Assembly (NCBI GenBank): GCA_025738555.1
Contig: JAOVFP010000001.1
Span: forward strand, 2,046,001-2,110,000
Length of the DNA: 64,000 nucleotides
Reading direction: 5' to 3'
Source of the DNA: Cyathus striatus
Taxonomy: Eukaryota > Basidiomycota > Agaricomycetes > Agaricales > Nidulariaceae
This document shows positions 10,217 to 23,310 of this stretch, piece after piece (position 1 is the stretch's first letter; each line of letters begins with the position of its first letter). The notes beneath the pieces were generated by a model. It was given only the letters and a program-made list of their open reading frames with translations, searched no databases and was not told where the DNA came from. A program made the position numbers and the translations under genes.

Positions 10217-13200
10217 CCCACTACCACCTCATTTAACTGACATTTATTTACCATGATAAGTCAATGAGGGGGAGCTTTAAATTAATAAGCAATTAAACAC
10301 AGGGAGGGGCAAGGATGGTTGGCAAGTTGTATTAAAAGAGATCTGTTAATAATATACTACATTAATAGTGATAGTGAAAAATGCCTTGAATTTGGAGTTC
10401 ATAAGTCTGAAACAAGAATAGATCATAAACAGGCAGGTTGAAATTAAGGAAAGAAACATACTCTGATCCAGGCATATTTGTCCAACCACTGGACCAATTT
10501 AGCAGTAATAAAGATTGTAGTACTGGAGGTGAGATTCAAGTAATTTTCCTTTAAAAAACAAAGTGAATACATGGAACCGCGGTCAATAAATCTAAAAACA
10601 GAATAATGAACATCGGTGAGAGAGAATGAGGTAAATTGGATACAACAGCCATCTGGATTGGGGGTAGAGTTGGAAATCATGGACGAAATATTGGTAGACT
10701 GAATTACGTCAGGAAATGGAATTTGGATTTGAGAAACTAAAAGAACTAACGCGCCAACTTTGCTCCTTACTGGTTTAGAGGCAGTACAACCTTGGGAGGG
10801 CAGTGCCATCGATGTGGTGGATGTCGAGAAATTTGTAGAGACACCCATCGAAGGAGTGTAATATAGTGTAGCTACTACCAGTGTTGAGTCGCCAAGGCTC
10901 GCTGTGTCCACCGTGCGCGAATCTACCTCTAGTATCTTATAACTTTGTCTGAAATTAATCAATCCGCTAGCTGTACAATATCTTTATTGGTCATGTCTCG
11001 TCGAGGTCGATGCCATGTCCCTATGACCCACGAAGTAGATTCACAAGCTCCTTAGGCTGCATACTCAGAGTTACCGTCAGCACAAGTGTCCATCATGAAC
11101 CTTAGAACAACCATCTTCACTCTTCTGCTACCGTCTTCGAATACGTTGGAGGTGTTACTTCTGGCAGCCTCCTCCACTCCCATCCCCCCCCTCCTGCTTG
11201 CCAACATTGAACATCACCACAAGCACCTATCTACTCTTCCCTCGACACTTGGAGTACGACTCACAGTGCTCGACAGAACAAACCACTTCACCTCCTCCAG
11301 CCTCCTCCTCCCGCTCGCTAGCATCGAATATCACCCACAAACTCCTATTCTTCTTCCCTCGAACACTCGGAGTATGATTTGCAGTACTCGACAGAACAAA
11401 CCACATCACGGTATAGATGTACGTTGAGGGTCGTGCATGGGCGCAGAACCTCGATGGTATGCAGGTCCGATATGAGGTGTTTGAAACTTGGGCTGTCGTC
11501 GTGAGGTAGGTGGGAGGGAAGAAGGACGCTATGATAGAGTAGATAATTCGCCGATAGAGTAGATAATTCGCCGAAGTTGCAAGAAGAGAACTGAGTTAAG
11601 TACGTACGAGGATGTTGAGCCTGCTGTTTTGAGTGGCACGTAGCTTGGGCCCTGGGAAGAAAATGACGTGCCATATCCTACAACAGCTTGGCAGGAGTGC
11701 GACTTCACCAAACTTCCTGCAACCCAAGGAACTTGTTAATTCACATCGTAGAGACAGCACATCAACATCTCGACGTCTACTTCGCTCCATCTTGCAAGTC
11801 TGCCAGTCTGTGTACACCTGCCCACCAATCGGCAACAACATACTAAAGCCTTCCAACTTCCTCAATGCTCCCACTACTAATGAACATTGTCGCTACCACG
11901 CTACCCTCTTCCTTCCTCGTAGACTTGCTTTACGACTCCAAGAACGCGAAAGACAAACCACGTCATGGCAGGAATGTGCAATGTGTGCATGCTGGGGTAA
12001 CTTGTTAGATTCGCTAGCAATATGTGCCGAGGATCATAGTGCGCGTACGTAGAGTAGAGCCGCTTGCAGTGGTCATGGAGATGAGAATTGGTTGGAGAAG
12101 AGAGGAACGAAAGCCACTTTATGGCGTGTTCACTGTTTGGTTAAGTAATGAAGTAATGTCTTTATTCTAATTCTCTATAAACCTATGTACATACATCCCC
12201 AACACTCAGTGAATTTTCCTCTCTCGCAGCCGAGCTTTGAGTCTCTGTTTCTTTCTCTAGGTTATTGTCAGCGTCCTCAGCTTCCGTTTCACCGTTTCGT
12301 TTTCGAAATTCCGTCAAGTCTTCATGTTTGAACTTCATTTCGAAGTTCTTATCTCCTGTCAGGTCCCCATTGACATTACATCGTTACTAACCCCCTCCTT
12401 TTGTGACACCTTAGGACTCCTAAGTCGAACGGACGTTCGACGACTCGCATTTCATTTCTTTGTTTAGGCCTCAAGGTATTTACACTACAATAACTCATCT
12501 AAAACCCTCATACAAGACCACGACCAGTGCCGGGACCACGTATCCCCCATAGTATCAAGTCCTGCAATAATTAATCTGTATTTCTTTACTCTATACATGT
12601 AACAATTGTAGTAAGTTGAATCCCTGAATCCGAAGTTGATTCATTATGTGATATTTGTACTACATTTAAGCCTTGCATGTTAATAATAATTTCTGCACCC
12701 CTATCATAAAGCTGACTTTTTAATACCTTACAGCAATCGACGGAACAGATATTAGCTATCTTTAATTGTAAAAAATGATGTGACCAGTCTTTCAGACAAT
12801 AGGTACACTATAACAAATCAAATTGGTCATGGAGTCACGGTATTGAACAGTTAAACAAATGGGTAGTGGGTAGATTGGTTCTCCGATAGTAAACGGTGGA
12901 TAAATCTAAGAATTAACGTTGACACGAAGATGATATGAGACATTAGAACTTACCAAAAAAACCAAAGTGAGAACAGAGAACTACGACAAGAGACACCATA
13001 CGTCGGAGATGGTTATGGTTCCACCGTGCTTGTACATCTCCTTGGGAAGTAATTTGGTAACGGACGTGGCGGCGTAGATGGGAGTGGGAGGAAAGGGCGT
13101 CGATCGATTTGGAGCTGATGCTGGCAGCAACGTGGGTGTGTATAGTTCTGTAGGCGTTGACAGGGCCATTGAGGTGTCAGCGTTCGGACGAATAGTTAGC

Positions 13201-14197
13201 GTTGGTTTGGAGTTTGCATCCGAGGGAAAAGATAAAGAGGGAGTACTAATGGATGGACGGTGGAATAAATGACATTCCCCCGTCGCTTTCGATAGGCTCT
13301 TGAATAGTAACAGCGGTGGGTGGTGTGGTGGTACATGGTAGTTGAGCATGGACAGGAAGTAGTGTAGCCGTGTGGAACGTCGAGGGTCGTTGAGTACTCG
13401 AAGTGAAGTATCTCGAAACTCTGTCGTCTGTTGTAGTATCTCTGTTAACGAGGTGAAGTATAAGAGAGGGAAACACGAACTTTTACCAAGCCTTCCACAT
13501 CCCATACCTCGCTATCCCAAGCTCACCCACCACATTCTCCTCCTGCTTTCCAACCACCTCAACCTTCGAAGACTTAGAAGCGATGAACGCCTCCACATCA
13601 GACTTTTGACACGTCTACGTTCCCTGTCTCAGGAACTGAGGCGAGTTCCACACTTAGGGAGCAGTGGGGACTACTCGTGCTGATGGGGGGACGAAGCTCG
13701 AGTCCATAGGGAGTAACTTCCGCGCTGGCGTCACCGGCTTTACAACAGGAGGATCTCTTCTCTCATCTGAAAGGGTGTCTGTTGAATCAACTTTGGTAGA
13801 TGCAGTGGCCTCTGCGCTAGACTCCTTCACTGCCCATTCTTCCCCTTCTTCCCCTTCTTACGTCGTACGAGCATATATAAGTTCATTTATAGCAAGAATA
13901 GTCCGATATCACGTACTCATGACGCTGGGGAGAAGGAGATGGGCGTAGACACAGTGGAGATACGATAATGTGGTGGTAGCAGTGGTTCAGTACGTGGCGA
14001 AGAGCGACAGATGTTAACCCTCACACTATCCGAATACAAAAAACAGCGAGAGGATCTGAGACGACTGAATTCGACAGCGGTCACAGGATTGTCACAGGCT
14101 CCAACCAATCAGGTTGAGATCCCGTTCACGAACCTGTAAATCGCCTTATAGGGAAATCAGACGTCCCTATAACCCAACTACCTTAAAAGGTAGTGGG
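10217..14197. mobile_element. Hairpin-ended DNA element A (about 4 kb)
   Basis: Bounded by CCCACTACC at 10,217-10,225 and by the palindrome CCCAACTACC...GGTAGTGGG at 14,173-14,197, so the ends form a short terminal inverted repeat CCCACTACC. Just inside the right end lies a second hairpin (TTATAGGGA/TCCCTATAA, 14,144-14,172). Both ends, including about 35 bp outside the left CCCACTACC, are shared in inverted orientation with element B (52,247-53,926). The interior contains an LTR relic (12,146-12,382) and repeat sequence. Two uninterrupted frames of 172 and 174 codons (complement 10,444-10,962 and 12,981-13,505) are Ser/Thr/Pro-rich and resemble no transposase I know; they are within what chance gives in 64 kb. 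Class of element unresolved; a KDZ-type or other fungal TIR element is a guess. Confidence 0.5.
12146..12382 (-). mobile_element. Probable solo LTR relic with polypurine tract
   Basis: Read on the minus strand, the segment begins TGTAATGTCAATGGGG and ends with an AATAAA-containing stretch and CATTACT, so its ends are near-inverted (TGTAATG/CATTACT). About 10 bases before it lies AAAAGGAGGGGG, which fits the polypurine tract next to a 3' LTR of a Ty3/gypsy element. A minus-strand frame of about 58 codons crosses the LTR and is probably incidental. No internal gag-pol sequence was recognised next to it, and no second LTR. Confidence 0.35.
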
Positions 14198-14231
14198 AAT
14201 ATATGATCGATTTGTCATGGCTGTTTCAGTG

Positions 14232-14350
14232 TGTGAATGTCCGCGTTATGACACCCATCTATAAGTTATACACCTCGTGCACCAACTCATGATTATCGAT
14301 CTTGTATTTATAGCTGATAGGCATAAAAGCGCCTATCTTAAATTTAACAT
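14232..14350 (-). repeat. Dispersed repeat family RC, fragment
   Basis: Short copy of the repeat found at 34,800-35,430 (-) and 45,885-46,535 (+). Shared strings include 'acacctcgtgcacc', 'cttgtatttatagctgatag' and 'aaaagcgcctat'. It starts only 35 bp after the right end of element A. Confidence 0.6.
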
Positions 14351-15053
14351 ACTTCAAGCAGTTCGTTTAACAGCGTTACAGGCGATAGTGAGGTATTAAC
14401 AGAACATATTAATATTATTATAACATACTATTCATGATATATAGGCGACTGGTATGCGGACTACAGAATAATCGCCACTACAAAGACGAAGCCAACCAGT
14501 TTCGTACCATTTCATTCCCGCTATAAGGCTTAGTCAAGTGCCAAACACATGAAAATGCCACTGGTAAGTGTCCTCGAGCACGACAACTTCCCGTGAATCG
14601 ATGGTCTGCGATAGAGAAGGTGGACTGTCCAGCAAGATAGCGTTGTTGGAAATAGAGGCAACGCTTCAGGTGTCCTGGGAACGAAAAGGCAATGAGGCAC
14701 CAAGACTATCAGCAATGTAGAAGAGGCATCGTAGCATTGTGAAGTTTGAGGCCATCTCATATATGATCTTATGCCCTTCACTGTAGCAGCAACTAGCGTC
14801 CCTATCGTGCTTCATTCACGTCATAACCCGGCGAGAGCTTGAAGGGGGGTACAGACATGATCTTCAATGTGCGATGCTGCTTCTGTGAATGTACGATGGG
14901 GTCATGAAAATATACAGCAGCCGATGCATGTTACTTAAAGTAACGGGAAGGGAACAGTTATGAGATCCGTGAGATGCAAAGCGTTCTGCGAGGAGGATTG
15001 AGGTAGCAGATCTCAGACGCATCATCAACGTACGACCGGGGTCCTGTTGTACG
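14351..15053. other. No gene seen
   Basis: CpG-rich decayed sequence, probably old repeat. No recognisable coding region. Confidence 0.3.
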
Positions 15054-15560
15054 ATGACGCGGACGAAGGCTGCAATAACGGCGCAGCCTCAGGAAGCTGC
15101 AAGTGAGAGGTCCTCGCAGGAGTACACTAAGCGAATGGGGTACGAGCTAGCATGGAGAGCAGTCGAGAGGAGTAGACGCTTAGAAGAAGCTGAGGAGATG
15201 GAAGGTGCACGACGTAATGTAGGTAGACCGATATCATCGTGATTAGTGAGCGTTAGAGATAACGTGAATTGGGATGAGCACCAGAACGAGATGTTGCAAG
15301 CTATTGAATGGAACATACCCCAATTGCACAAAGCGTCCTCGTTCATCCCACCTCTATACCGCCCATTACATTGCCCCAAAGGCTGAGGTTATAGAAGTCC
15401 TGCCCGTTCCAGACTATACGCCCGTTAAGAGGACTAGGGATTAGGATGAAAGTGATAGGCGGAGGGGCAGGCAACGTAGACGCTCGTCCTTTCAGAACGA
15501 CGAAAACGTGAGACGGCACAAACAGGAGCGTATTGCCAAGCCAGTTTGGTAAGTGACCAT
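15054..15560 (+). pseudogene. Decayed ORF of an unclassified repeat element
   Basis: A frame from ATG 15,054 encodes 62 residues rich in Ala, Arg and Glu (for example EYTKRMGYELAWRAVERS) and coding-like text continues past stops as NEMLQAIEWNIPQLHKASSF around 15,275-15,335, then an Arg-rich block with RRSSFQNDENVRRHKQERI near 15,478-15,532. The Arg-rich block recurs at about 39,445-39,520 in the RB copy there (SSF-NDRNQKRERG-KP-W). I do not recognise the family; an Arg-rich tail would suit a gag-like or DNA-binding protein, but that is a guess. Confidence 0.3.
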
Positions 15561-15729
15561 ACGCGCAGTCGAATTATGGGCACTGGGTTAGCTGGGAGAC
15601 TCCATGCAACATTGTGCATGAAGTCGATCTAATGTTGCATACAGCATAGTCCTGTTTCGCCTATCAGATCGACTCCTGCACCCAACATCAGTAAAGACCA
15701 GGAACACAGAAGGAAGACCACACCTTAAC

Positions 15730-16985
15730 TTACACTGGTTGTCTCCTCTTCCTTCTCTCTAGTCTCCTAACAAACTGGCGCTCCCATATAGTCTGCAGTA
15801 GATGATACTCTGGCGAAAATAGGCTGTGGAACGCTGTATGTTTGATTGTGTAGGTAGCGGTGGCTAACCGAAACGTTGAGGGCAGCGAGATTCGAGCTGT
15901 GGGTAGATGCTGGAGAATATAAGAGGTTCCAAGAGTGCAATGTCGAGCGCGAGCACAGATGAATGCATAACCGAGTATCGAAGGTCCCAAAGGCGCCGCG
16001 ATAACCACATTTATCTAATCGGCGGGTCGTTCTCGCAGTACCCCCTACAGACGTAGCGGGTCGACATTGAATCGGCCTGCCGACTGCCTCCCTCCTTGGT
16101 ACCAGCACGCGCCCTCTGCACTCCGGATATATCTCCCTCGACATCACGTTACCAGAAACCTCAATCTTGACCGGCCTGCTCACTGCCTCCCCCTCATACC
16201 AGTGCCACAGCGCGCCCCCCACACTCCGGCGCTATATCTCCCACCTCCCATGATATCCCCACCACCAAGAACCACAATCGTGGCCCCAAGCCCTGTCTTC
16301 GTCGCTCATTGTGGTCACATCGAATACAAGAAGGTTGCGGATAAGGTCGGGACGCTGGATGTGACACGTCATCAAGCCAGTTTTCCTAGAAGGGGCAGGT
16401 GGGGTGTAGGACACGGAGGACATGGACTCATGCTAGGAAATAGAGCTAGTAGCCACGAGGATAGGTTTCATGTACAGTGGAAATGGGACATCTTGGAGGT
16501 GTAGAGTCGAGGCGTGCGCTTGAGCAGTAGCCGAGAGGGGCTCGTTCTGCACGAGAATGGCGAACACCGTCAGCTATTCCTGTGAGATTGGATGAGAAGA
16601 ATGTAAAGAAGGCTGTAAGGCACATACGGTGACACACAAGGGCTATCCCCAACAAACACCTCTATCCCGCTCTCGCTGCCTCCTTCTTTGCGAAATCCCT
16701 CCCATATTCTGACCTGACGCCCGCAGCGGATGCTTCAAGATTGTATGAATAGGAATACCCATCCATCCCTTGAGTCATAGGCTGAACGACCATGCTGTGG
16801 TCTATGGGGAGCATCCAGGTGAAAGGTGCACGCGTGTAGTTTTCTACGTTCGGATTGCACGTCAACGTCATTGAGATAGTCCAGTACGCGGATAAGTGGG
16901 TGGGGCTGTGGGGGATGTGGTGTCTGCATCTGTAGTGAGGAATTGGCTTCAGGATATCTAAGCGAATCGAGCATTAGTAGACGAC
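15730..16985 (+). repeat. Dispersed repeat family RB, copy 2
   Basis: Same order of blocks as 3,991-5,640 and 39,480-40,640: 'tctcgcagtaccccctac' (16,033), 'ttggtaccagcacgcgccct' (16,096), a 'gacacgtcatcaa' block (16,363), 'accgtcagctattcctgtg' (16,565) and the 'gcggatgcttcaaga' block (16,726). It passes directly into repeat RA. Confidence 0.6.
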
Positions 16986-17455
16986 ACAATTGCGGATGAC
17001 GAAGCACGAACCTCCTGCATACACCAGTCTCCGGCGAGTCCACGTTGCGGTCCTCTGTTCACTTCGTCATAACACCATAGATACTGGGCCATAGCCCAAT
17101 GGTGGAAGCCATCGTGCAAATGGGGGTGGTGAACAACGCAGCAACGCAGAGCCTAAGGAACTTCGGCTTCGGTTCAGAAGCATCGAGGGTGATGTTCTTG
17201 TCGAGGACTGAGACCTGTCAATGTGATGCTGGGTCTGTATCACTACCAGTGGCGTCCGGGGATAGAATGATATCGCTTTGTCAACGGTCCAAGTGCGAGG
17301 CGTAGGGGGAGGAGATCCGAGGAGGAAATGGTTCGAACCAATTCCGAACCGTGCGACTTTGATGACAAATGTAGATCTATCTTATCTTATCTGACTTACA
17401 CAATGTTGCGCTTGTGGCCAACTTGCGGCCTGTGCGGATTGAAAAAACTTATAAA
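16986..17455 (+). repeat. Dispersed repeat family RA, copy 3
   Basis: Contains the 'acaccagtct' block (17,022), 'ggtgatgttcttgtc' (17,189), 'actaccagtggcgtccgggg' (17,242), 'accaattccgaaccgtgcga' (17,337) and 'tatcttatcttatc', in the same order as at 220-640 and 5,640-6,070. RA follows RB here, at 5,640 and probably near 44,880, so RA and RB may be parts of one larger element. Confidence 0.6.
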
Positions 17456-19622
17456 TTGCTGTCGGTTTGTATGGTTCGCCATCCGCAATATGGGTGTTCC
17501 TGGGTCGAATGCGGAGTTCGGACTGTGCTTGTAAATTGTAATCGCCGCTCATCGCCGTGGTCCCGAGATTTTTGTACCAACGTTGTAATTCGACTTGCTT
17601 TTTCGACCACAACCATGCACTACCTTCGTCAACAGCCACAGGTCCCGTGAAAGTCAGGTTTATCCCAACTCAATCAGCCCAACCTGCTCTAGGACGGCCT
17701 GCATATCCTACAAGTAGTGCAGCTGCTCTCAAACCTCTCTGTTCTAAGCATTCTCGTGGTCCAGTCTAACCCAACCCAATTCAACCAATCCAGGCTACCC
17801 GCCGAACTCATTTTGCAGATGCGTTGGAAGATGTGAAGTATCCTAGGGATTGTAGTACGTGCCGTTTTGTCTAGATCTGTTGTGTCTGAGGGTGTATATT
17901 GACCAGGACCATAGGGTAGCTAAACCGTTGATATAGAGGCCATTGCCCATTGCGTTTCTCTTAAGGTGTGTGAACCGTAAGCACCCCTTTACGACGTGAA
18001 GGGTTATATGTGGTGGATATGGCGAGAGAGAGGAAACGATCTATCTTTTAGCTGAGGTGCGTTTGATTGCGATACTAAGCAATGTTAGAACTGCTAACCT
18101 TGCGTATAGTCATACACTCGTCTAATCGCGCAAGTCAAATGCAGAGCCAGATGCATCATCTTCGACTCTCTCTCTCTCCCTTCCTCTCAATACACACTAC
18201 CTCTTCGTGTCCTTGATAACTCCCGACGTTGCCATACTCCAACCTCGCCAGGAGTGCAGATAACTACCACATCACCACCAATGCCCATATACCATCTACA
18301 CCTATCCATTCATATACCCACGTCTCCTATTACGACGCGCTGCGTCTTCAACACCCATAGCCCCACCGTCGTTTCCACCATCACATGATTTTTAGAATCC
18401 TACAAACAGAGCCCAGATAGCTTTCGTAGTTGGCCAGCGCGGTGCGAGGGTGTTAGTCCAACTATGAGGACTACGTACGGGTACTTGAGTTTGCAAGTGA
18501 TAAGTGTTGTTATGGAGGGCTTGTGGTGGATACGACATAAGGGGGAGATTGGATGCAAATGTGGGGCTGAGTAACCAGAGTAAGGGAGATATGGGGAAGG
18601 GGTAGTGAGGTTGACAAAGATTGCGAAGACGATTACAACGACACCTTGTCCTCCAAGTCGATCTCGGGTGTACCACCTACAGCCCTAGACTTCTCGCCTC
18701 CAGGTATCATGACATACCTCGAAAACATGCTGGGTTGCGGGAAAGCGTTCATGGGTGGGATGGTGAACGATATGGTATGTTGTCTTAAGTACACATACGG
18801 TGACGATACCTGAAGTTCTGACCTTACTCATAGTCAAACGTTTGTTCTGTTGTTCACGTCAAATACGAAGCAAGATGCCTCCATCAACCTTACACAACCT
18901 CTTCTCCTTTCCCTCCTTCTCCACACGATGCACCAATGGGTGGACACCAGCTTTCAGCTTCCTCCCTGTTACCAAACACCCCCTCTCGCCGGCTTCACTC
19001 ACTTCCTTGTTAACCCGTGAGGAGCCTTAAATAAACCCCACGTCACTGCCCGCTTCGTTGCTGCCACCACTGTGCTTGCATACAACTTTGTCGTCCCATC
19101 CCATATGTGCTCTCGCACGACATCCTGAATTTCTCTAGTATATCCTTCACCGCTGTCTCCACCATCACCAGGCTTCAGGATCGCCAAATTATAAACTTTG
19201 ATTCAAGCGCACGACACTTCTTGGTGATTCAGAGTGGGATTTACACTTGCAGCCTTGCAGGTGTATAGACAATGTGTTGGGGTGCTTCGACGTAGGGGTG
19301 TGGATATGCAGTTGGGGCTGGGGTGTAGGGGATTGAGGGAGTGGTAGTGGACATCTCAGAAGATTACAAGGCATCTGGGACTTCAGTGTTCATGTCAATG
19401 GGCATAATGCACCTAGGGCCAAGATGAGAGCTAGTGACTAAGGCTCCAACTCTATAGTATATGAACCATATATATATGGTTACAGTTCTATATGTTTATG
19501 TATATATCTGAGGTATCCCTGTATACAGTAAATATACAGTATACACACAGTTGTATATAGTTGTAAATTTCTTTGCAGTAAGCCTTGTTATGTGCTTGGC
19601 TTCAGCTCTTTGGTTTTGCTGA
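17456..19622. other. No recognisable gene; old CpG-rich repeat sequence
   Basis: Short frames only. There is a pyrimidine-rich stretch near 18,165-18,185. At about 19,430 composition changes sharply: upstream is CpG-rich, downstream is AT-rich and CpG-poor, with a short alternating 'tatatata' run near 19,470. Confidence 0.35.
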
Positions 19623-19793
19623 CAGTTATCATTTAAGGCAATTGACAAATGGACATTCAACATACCAGTGCTACATGGACAGGTCTTGACATCTGATTCC
19701 TGGAAATACTTGGAAAGAATTGCAGATCTTCTTGAGGTATGTACCAGCTACTTTTAGATTAAAACCTATTCAAATATATGTTTACATTGACAG
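19623..19793 (+). pseudogene. hAT-type transposase fragment (exon plus intron)
   Basis: Frame 19,623-19,736 encodes FKAIDKWTF, then VLTSDSWKYLERIADLLE, which resembles the block seen in hAT transposases where a helix ending in DKW is followed by L-(S/T)-x-x-x-W-x-x-L-E-x-(I/L)-x-x-(V/L)-L-E. A GTATGT donor at 19,737 and 'ttgacag' acceptor ending 19,793 define a 57-bp intron. Nothing matching the rest of the transposase was found on either side, so this is a small relic. Other explanations cannot be excluded from 38 residues. Confidence 0.35.
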
Positions 19794-21421
19794 TCCTTGT
19801 TACATACCAATTCCCTTCCTAACTGGGAAACAAATGCAAAGACACCCAGAGAGTGTGGGAGAACTGTAACGGAAACCCGGAGTGAGTATGGGTATGGAAA
19901 CATAGAGTGGGAGTGTGGAAAAGAACCATGGCTTCAGCTTATGTGCTGCACTGCCTGGATATCCCCAGGGAATGGTTTGTATTTTGAGGAAGACAATATA
20001 CAACAAAGGAAGACATTCCAGAGTATAAGATGAGGCTTCACCACTACACTAGGTAGTGGGAGAGAAACCTGAAGGAAAACCCAGAGTGGGTTTTGGAACT
20101 TAAGCATAGGAAGAAGTGTATGAGGTTTATACAAATACTGAAGACTACTTAGTACATCTGGAAGACTACTTATACTAAGTAGGAACCTGTAGGTATGAAT
20201 GTAGAAGTATAATACAAAGAGCAAGTCAAGGGAGTAAGTAGGAAATGAAGTCTGGGCAAAGCGGAGTAGGGGTGCAAATGACATGCTCAGAATGAAGAAT
20301 AAGAAACTAATCTACAAAGGCCATAATGAAATGTATAAGTAGGAATGGAAGATAGGAGTAATATAATAATGACATGGTGAGGCTGTCATATGAGAAACTA
20401 TGTATCCGGGATACCCAATAGAAAACCCAACAGGTTCTGGGTACGTTCCTGGGCAGAAATGTCAGGAAGTGTAAACCCATAGTGGGTATGTTCTGGGAAC
20501 AGACCAGGTGTGTTGGAAGGTCACATGGGAACATTTGGTAACATGTAACATTGGCACAATGTATCCAGACACAGATATAACAGTATCCCCCTTTTAGGGC
20601 TGAGCCCATGAGGTCATACTGCTTGTGAGAATATATAACTAAAAATAATATGAGAAATCCTATTGGTCAGTGAATGTTCAAATAAGAGAATGAGAGTGCA
20701 TCTGTTTCCTTTAGCAAGGAAAGTAGCAAAGGTGTGAACTACAAGTTACTGAGTAAGTTCCAGCAAGTCATAGCTGAATCCAAGACCTATTAACACTGCC
20801 CATGGATGTGGAAGGACATGTGCATCAATATTCCACTGGTAGCCATTCATTCTGGATGTTCTGGTAATGTGGAAAGCTTGGTTGTACTGCAGATTGCATA
20901 TCTGAATAAGGTGAGTGTCAGAACTGGGTTGGAAGCATTGGAAGAGTTGGGAATGGATGGGAAAGTGATTGGAAGATGTTGGATGAGGTCTGGGTTGAAT
21001 ATGGAAGTAGCAGGAACTGCTGGGGAAAATGCAGGAAGCATTGGAAGATGGCATAGTTCATCAAGTAGAGTCACAGATGTGGTGATGCCAATCGCCAGGT
21101 GGTTGGCGAACTTGATAAGTTGTCCCAAGTTGTTGCTGAGATATCCAGGCATGTCATCCATGTTTCCAATATTGAAACATTGCTTGTGGAACACCTCTGG
21201 GATCTGGATGCATATGAGGAAGATGTGATGGGTGCTGGGATTGCGTCGGAAGGTGTGGAAGTAGCTCAGGTCGAGTCACAGACACAGAGGGAGTGATGGA
21301 AATGATTGTAACACATTACCAAAGAACTATTGTACTTGTATCTCACTTTTTTGCTTGTTATTTGTTGTTTTTGGTTTTTGTATAAGGTGAAACTGCAAGC
21401 AGATAATAAGTAACATGAAAG
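19794..21421. other. Unassigned AT-rich sequence, coding-like patch at 21,099-21,296
   Basis: Contains several 'acccagagtggg'-like motifs between 19,850 and 20,090 and short frames. A frame at 21,099-21,296 (+) encodes an acidic stretch ending in TGA (for example VEHLWDLDAYEEDVMGAGI) with coding-like composition; I do not recognise it. It might be a gag-like remnant in the opposite orientation to the adjacent chromovirus. No LTR boundary could be fixed. Confidence 0.25.
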
Positions 21422-22810
21422 TTAAGAAAGAGAAGTAGGGCTGGGCTTATCCAGATAGTGGGAGTGGAACTCTTCAATAATATCCATAGCATGTTCCAGT
21501 TCCATGGCCGGAAGCCATGAAAACTCTTCATTGGTCCCTTCATACCCTAGCCAGTATACATAGTACCTCAGTTTGCAATGCAAACAACAATCCAGTTTAG
21601 AGTCAATATTTCCAAGACCTTGTATTCAATATCATCATCAACCTGGACAGGTGGTGGTGGAGGAATAATGTGATCTGGGATAGTATTTTCAGTATTGGGT
21701 TCAAGCATGGATACATGGAATACTGGGTGGACTGCATGAAATTGTTCTGCAAGGCACAAGGTATGCAAATGCAATCTGGCAAGTGTGATGACTTCAAAAG
21801 GTCCTAGGAAATTTTCTGCAAGTTTCCGGGATGGCCAGGTTGTCCAGAAGTACTTGGCTTTAACGTATACCTTTGTCCCAACAGGGAATGCAGGTGCAGG
21901 TTTGCAATGTACATCAGTGGGTGCTTGGTAACATTTCTGCACACTGAGTATTTTGGTCTGAAGCATCTTGTGAATTTCCTCAAGGTTTACTGTGAAGTGC
22001 CAGGCATGAGCAGAAGTGAGATCACATTCTGGATGTATCACATGGTTCGGGTGATAACCCTTGTTTGTGTAGAATGATGAAATTCCTGTGGTTGTGCTCA
22101 GTGCATTATTGTAAGCAAATTCAGCAAGAGGTAAGAGATCACACCAGTTATCCTGCTGGTAGTTGCAGTAGGCCCAAAGGTATTGTTCCAGAGTTTGATT
22201 GGTGTGTTCTGTTTGGCCGTCACCTTCAGGATAATAACCTGAGGTGAAATGTAACATAATGTCGAGGGCCATACCGAGGGAATGGAAGAAATGCAACACA
22301 AACTCAGAACCATGATCAGAAGTGATGTGTTCTGGGACTCTGTGCTTGGAAAAGACATGAAGTATGAATAGAAGTGCAAGGTCAGAAGAAGAACATGTGG
22401 TATGAGTGGGAATGAAGATAGACTGCTTGGAGAAATGATCCATGATAACAAGTATAGAATCATACTTGGAAGTTGATGATTTTGGAAGTTGATCTATGAA
22501 ATACATAGATATTGAGTGCCATGGGCATCCAGGAACCAGAAGTTGTTTCAGGGTTCTGTACAGGCAGTGGTGCTGTGGTTTAGAATGCATACAAGTATTA
22601 CAAGACTTACAATAGTCCTTTACAAACATCTGTATAAGCAGCCAAGTATATTCACATTGAATTAGCTTGAGGGTCTTGTTCTGTCCAAGGTGTCCTGAAA
22701 GCAGATGGTTGTATTTGTACTGTAAAACTCGAAGCTGAAGGGTTCCAGAGTCCGGAACATAGATCCAGTTATCTAGATGGAGGAAACTGTCTGGGGTTAC
22801 AGTCCAATGA
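21422..22810 (-). pseudogene. Chromovirus integrase and chromodomain remnant
   Basis: After an HHCC-like zinc region (YNHLLSGHLGQNKTLKL...YCKSCNTC, about 22,580-22,710) comes an integrase core open for 353 codons (21,568-22,629) with the DDE residues in FIDQLP, TSDHGSEF and GYYPEGDGQTEH. It continues through the GPFEV and FHVSMLEP C-terminal blocks. After a frameshift near 21,600 a chromodomain follows (YYVYWLGYEGTNEEFSWLPA, about 21,490-21,570), ending at TAA 21,422. In intact elements the integrase inserts the cDNA and the chromodomain guides it to heterochromatin. This copy lacks a working partner reverse transcriptase. Confidence 0.85.
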
Positions 22811-23310
22811 TTCTCAGGAGTTCACATTTGGATAACTGTGACCAGGTCATTAGGGAGAGCTAATAATATATCAGTATGTAACTGTTCAATGTCCATGATA
22901 ATACTAGCATGAAGAGTGGGTATAATAAGTGAGGTTGCTTGGAGAGAAGTGATAAGCTGTTCCTGGGTGAACACTGGACAATAGTTATGTGGATTGACCT
23001 TAGTGTAGTCGCTATCCCCCTCTTTAGGGTAGACATCCCATTGTCTAGTCAGAGCATCCAGCTTCACCCCAAGTTTTCTGGGTTGAAAGCAGATCACTAG
23101 ATTGAACTGGGAAAGATACTTGGACCATTGGACTTGTCATCAGGATAAGATCTTGGTTGTGGAAAAGTATTCCAAGTTCTTGTGGTCTGTGACAACATCA
23201 ATGGGTGAACCAGAACCTTCCAAGTAATGACGCCAGACTTGGAATGCTTTGAAAATAGCAAGCAGTTCCTTGTCATGGGTGTCATAGTTTAACTTGGGAG
23301 GTGTAAAGGT
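22811..23310 (-). pseudogene. Chromovirus RNase H remnant
   Basis: Reads [12 protein letters not shown] (about 23,270-23,305) and [11 protein letters not shown], standard blocks of gypsy RNase H, then two consecutive stops near 23,140, then ICFQPRKLGVKLDALTRQWD, the usual tail before the integrase zinc finger. It lies in a different frame from the protease/RT piece upstream. Confidence 0.8.

Noticed and set aside
10444..13505. Minus-strand frames of 172 and 174 codons inside element A
   Set aside because: Ser/Thr/Pro-rich, no motif, no splice pattern. Frames of this size are expected once or twice by chance in 64 kb.
20806..21228. 140-codon plus-strand frame next to the chromovirus
   Set aside because: The composition does not look coding, and a shorter frame in another phase (21,099-21,296) looks more protein-like; neither could be identified.
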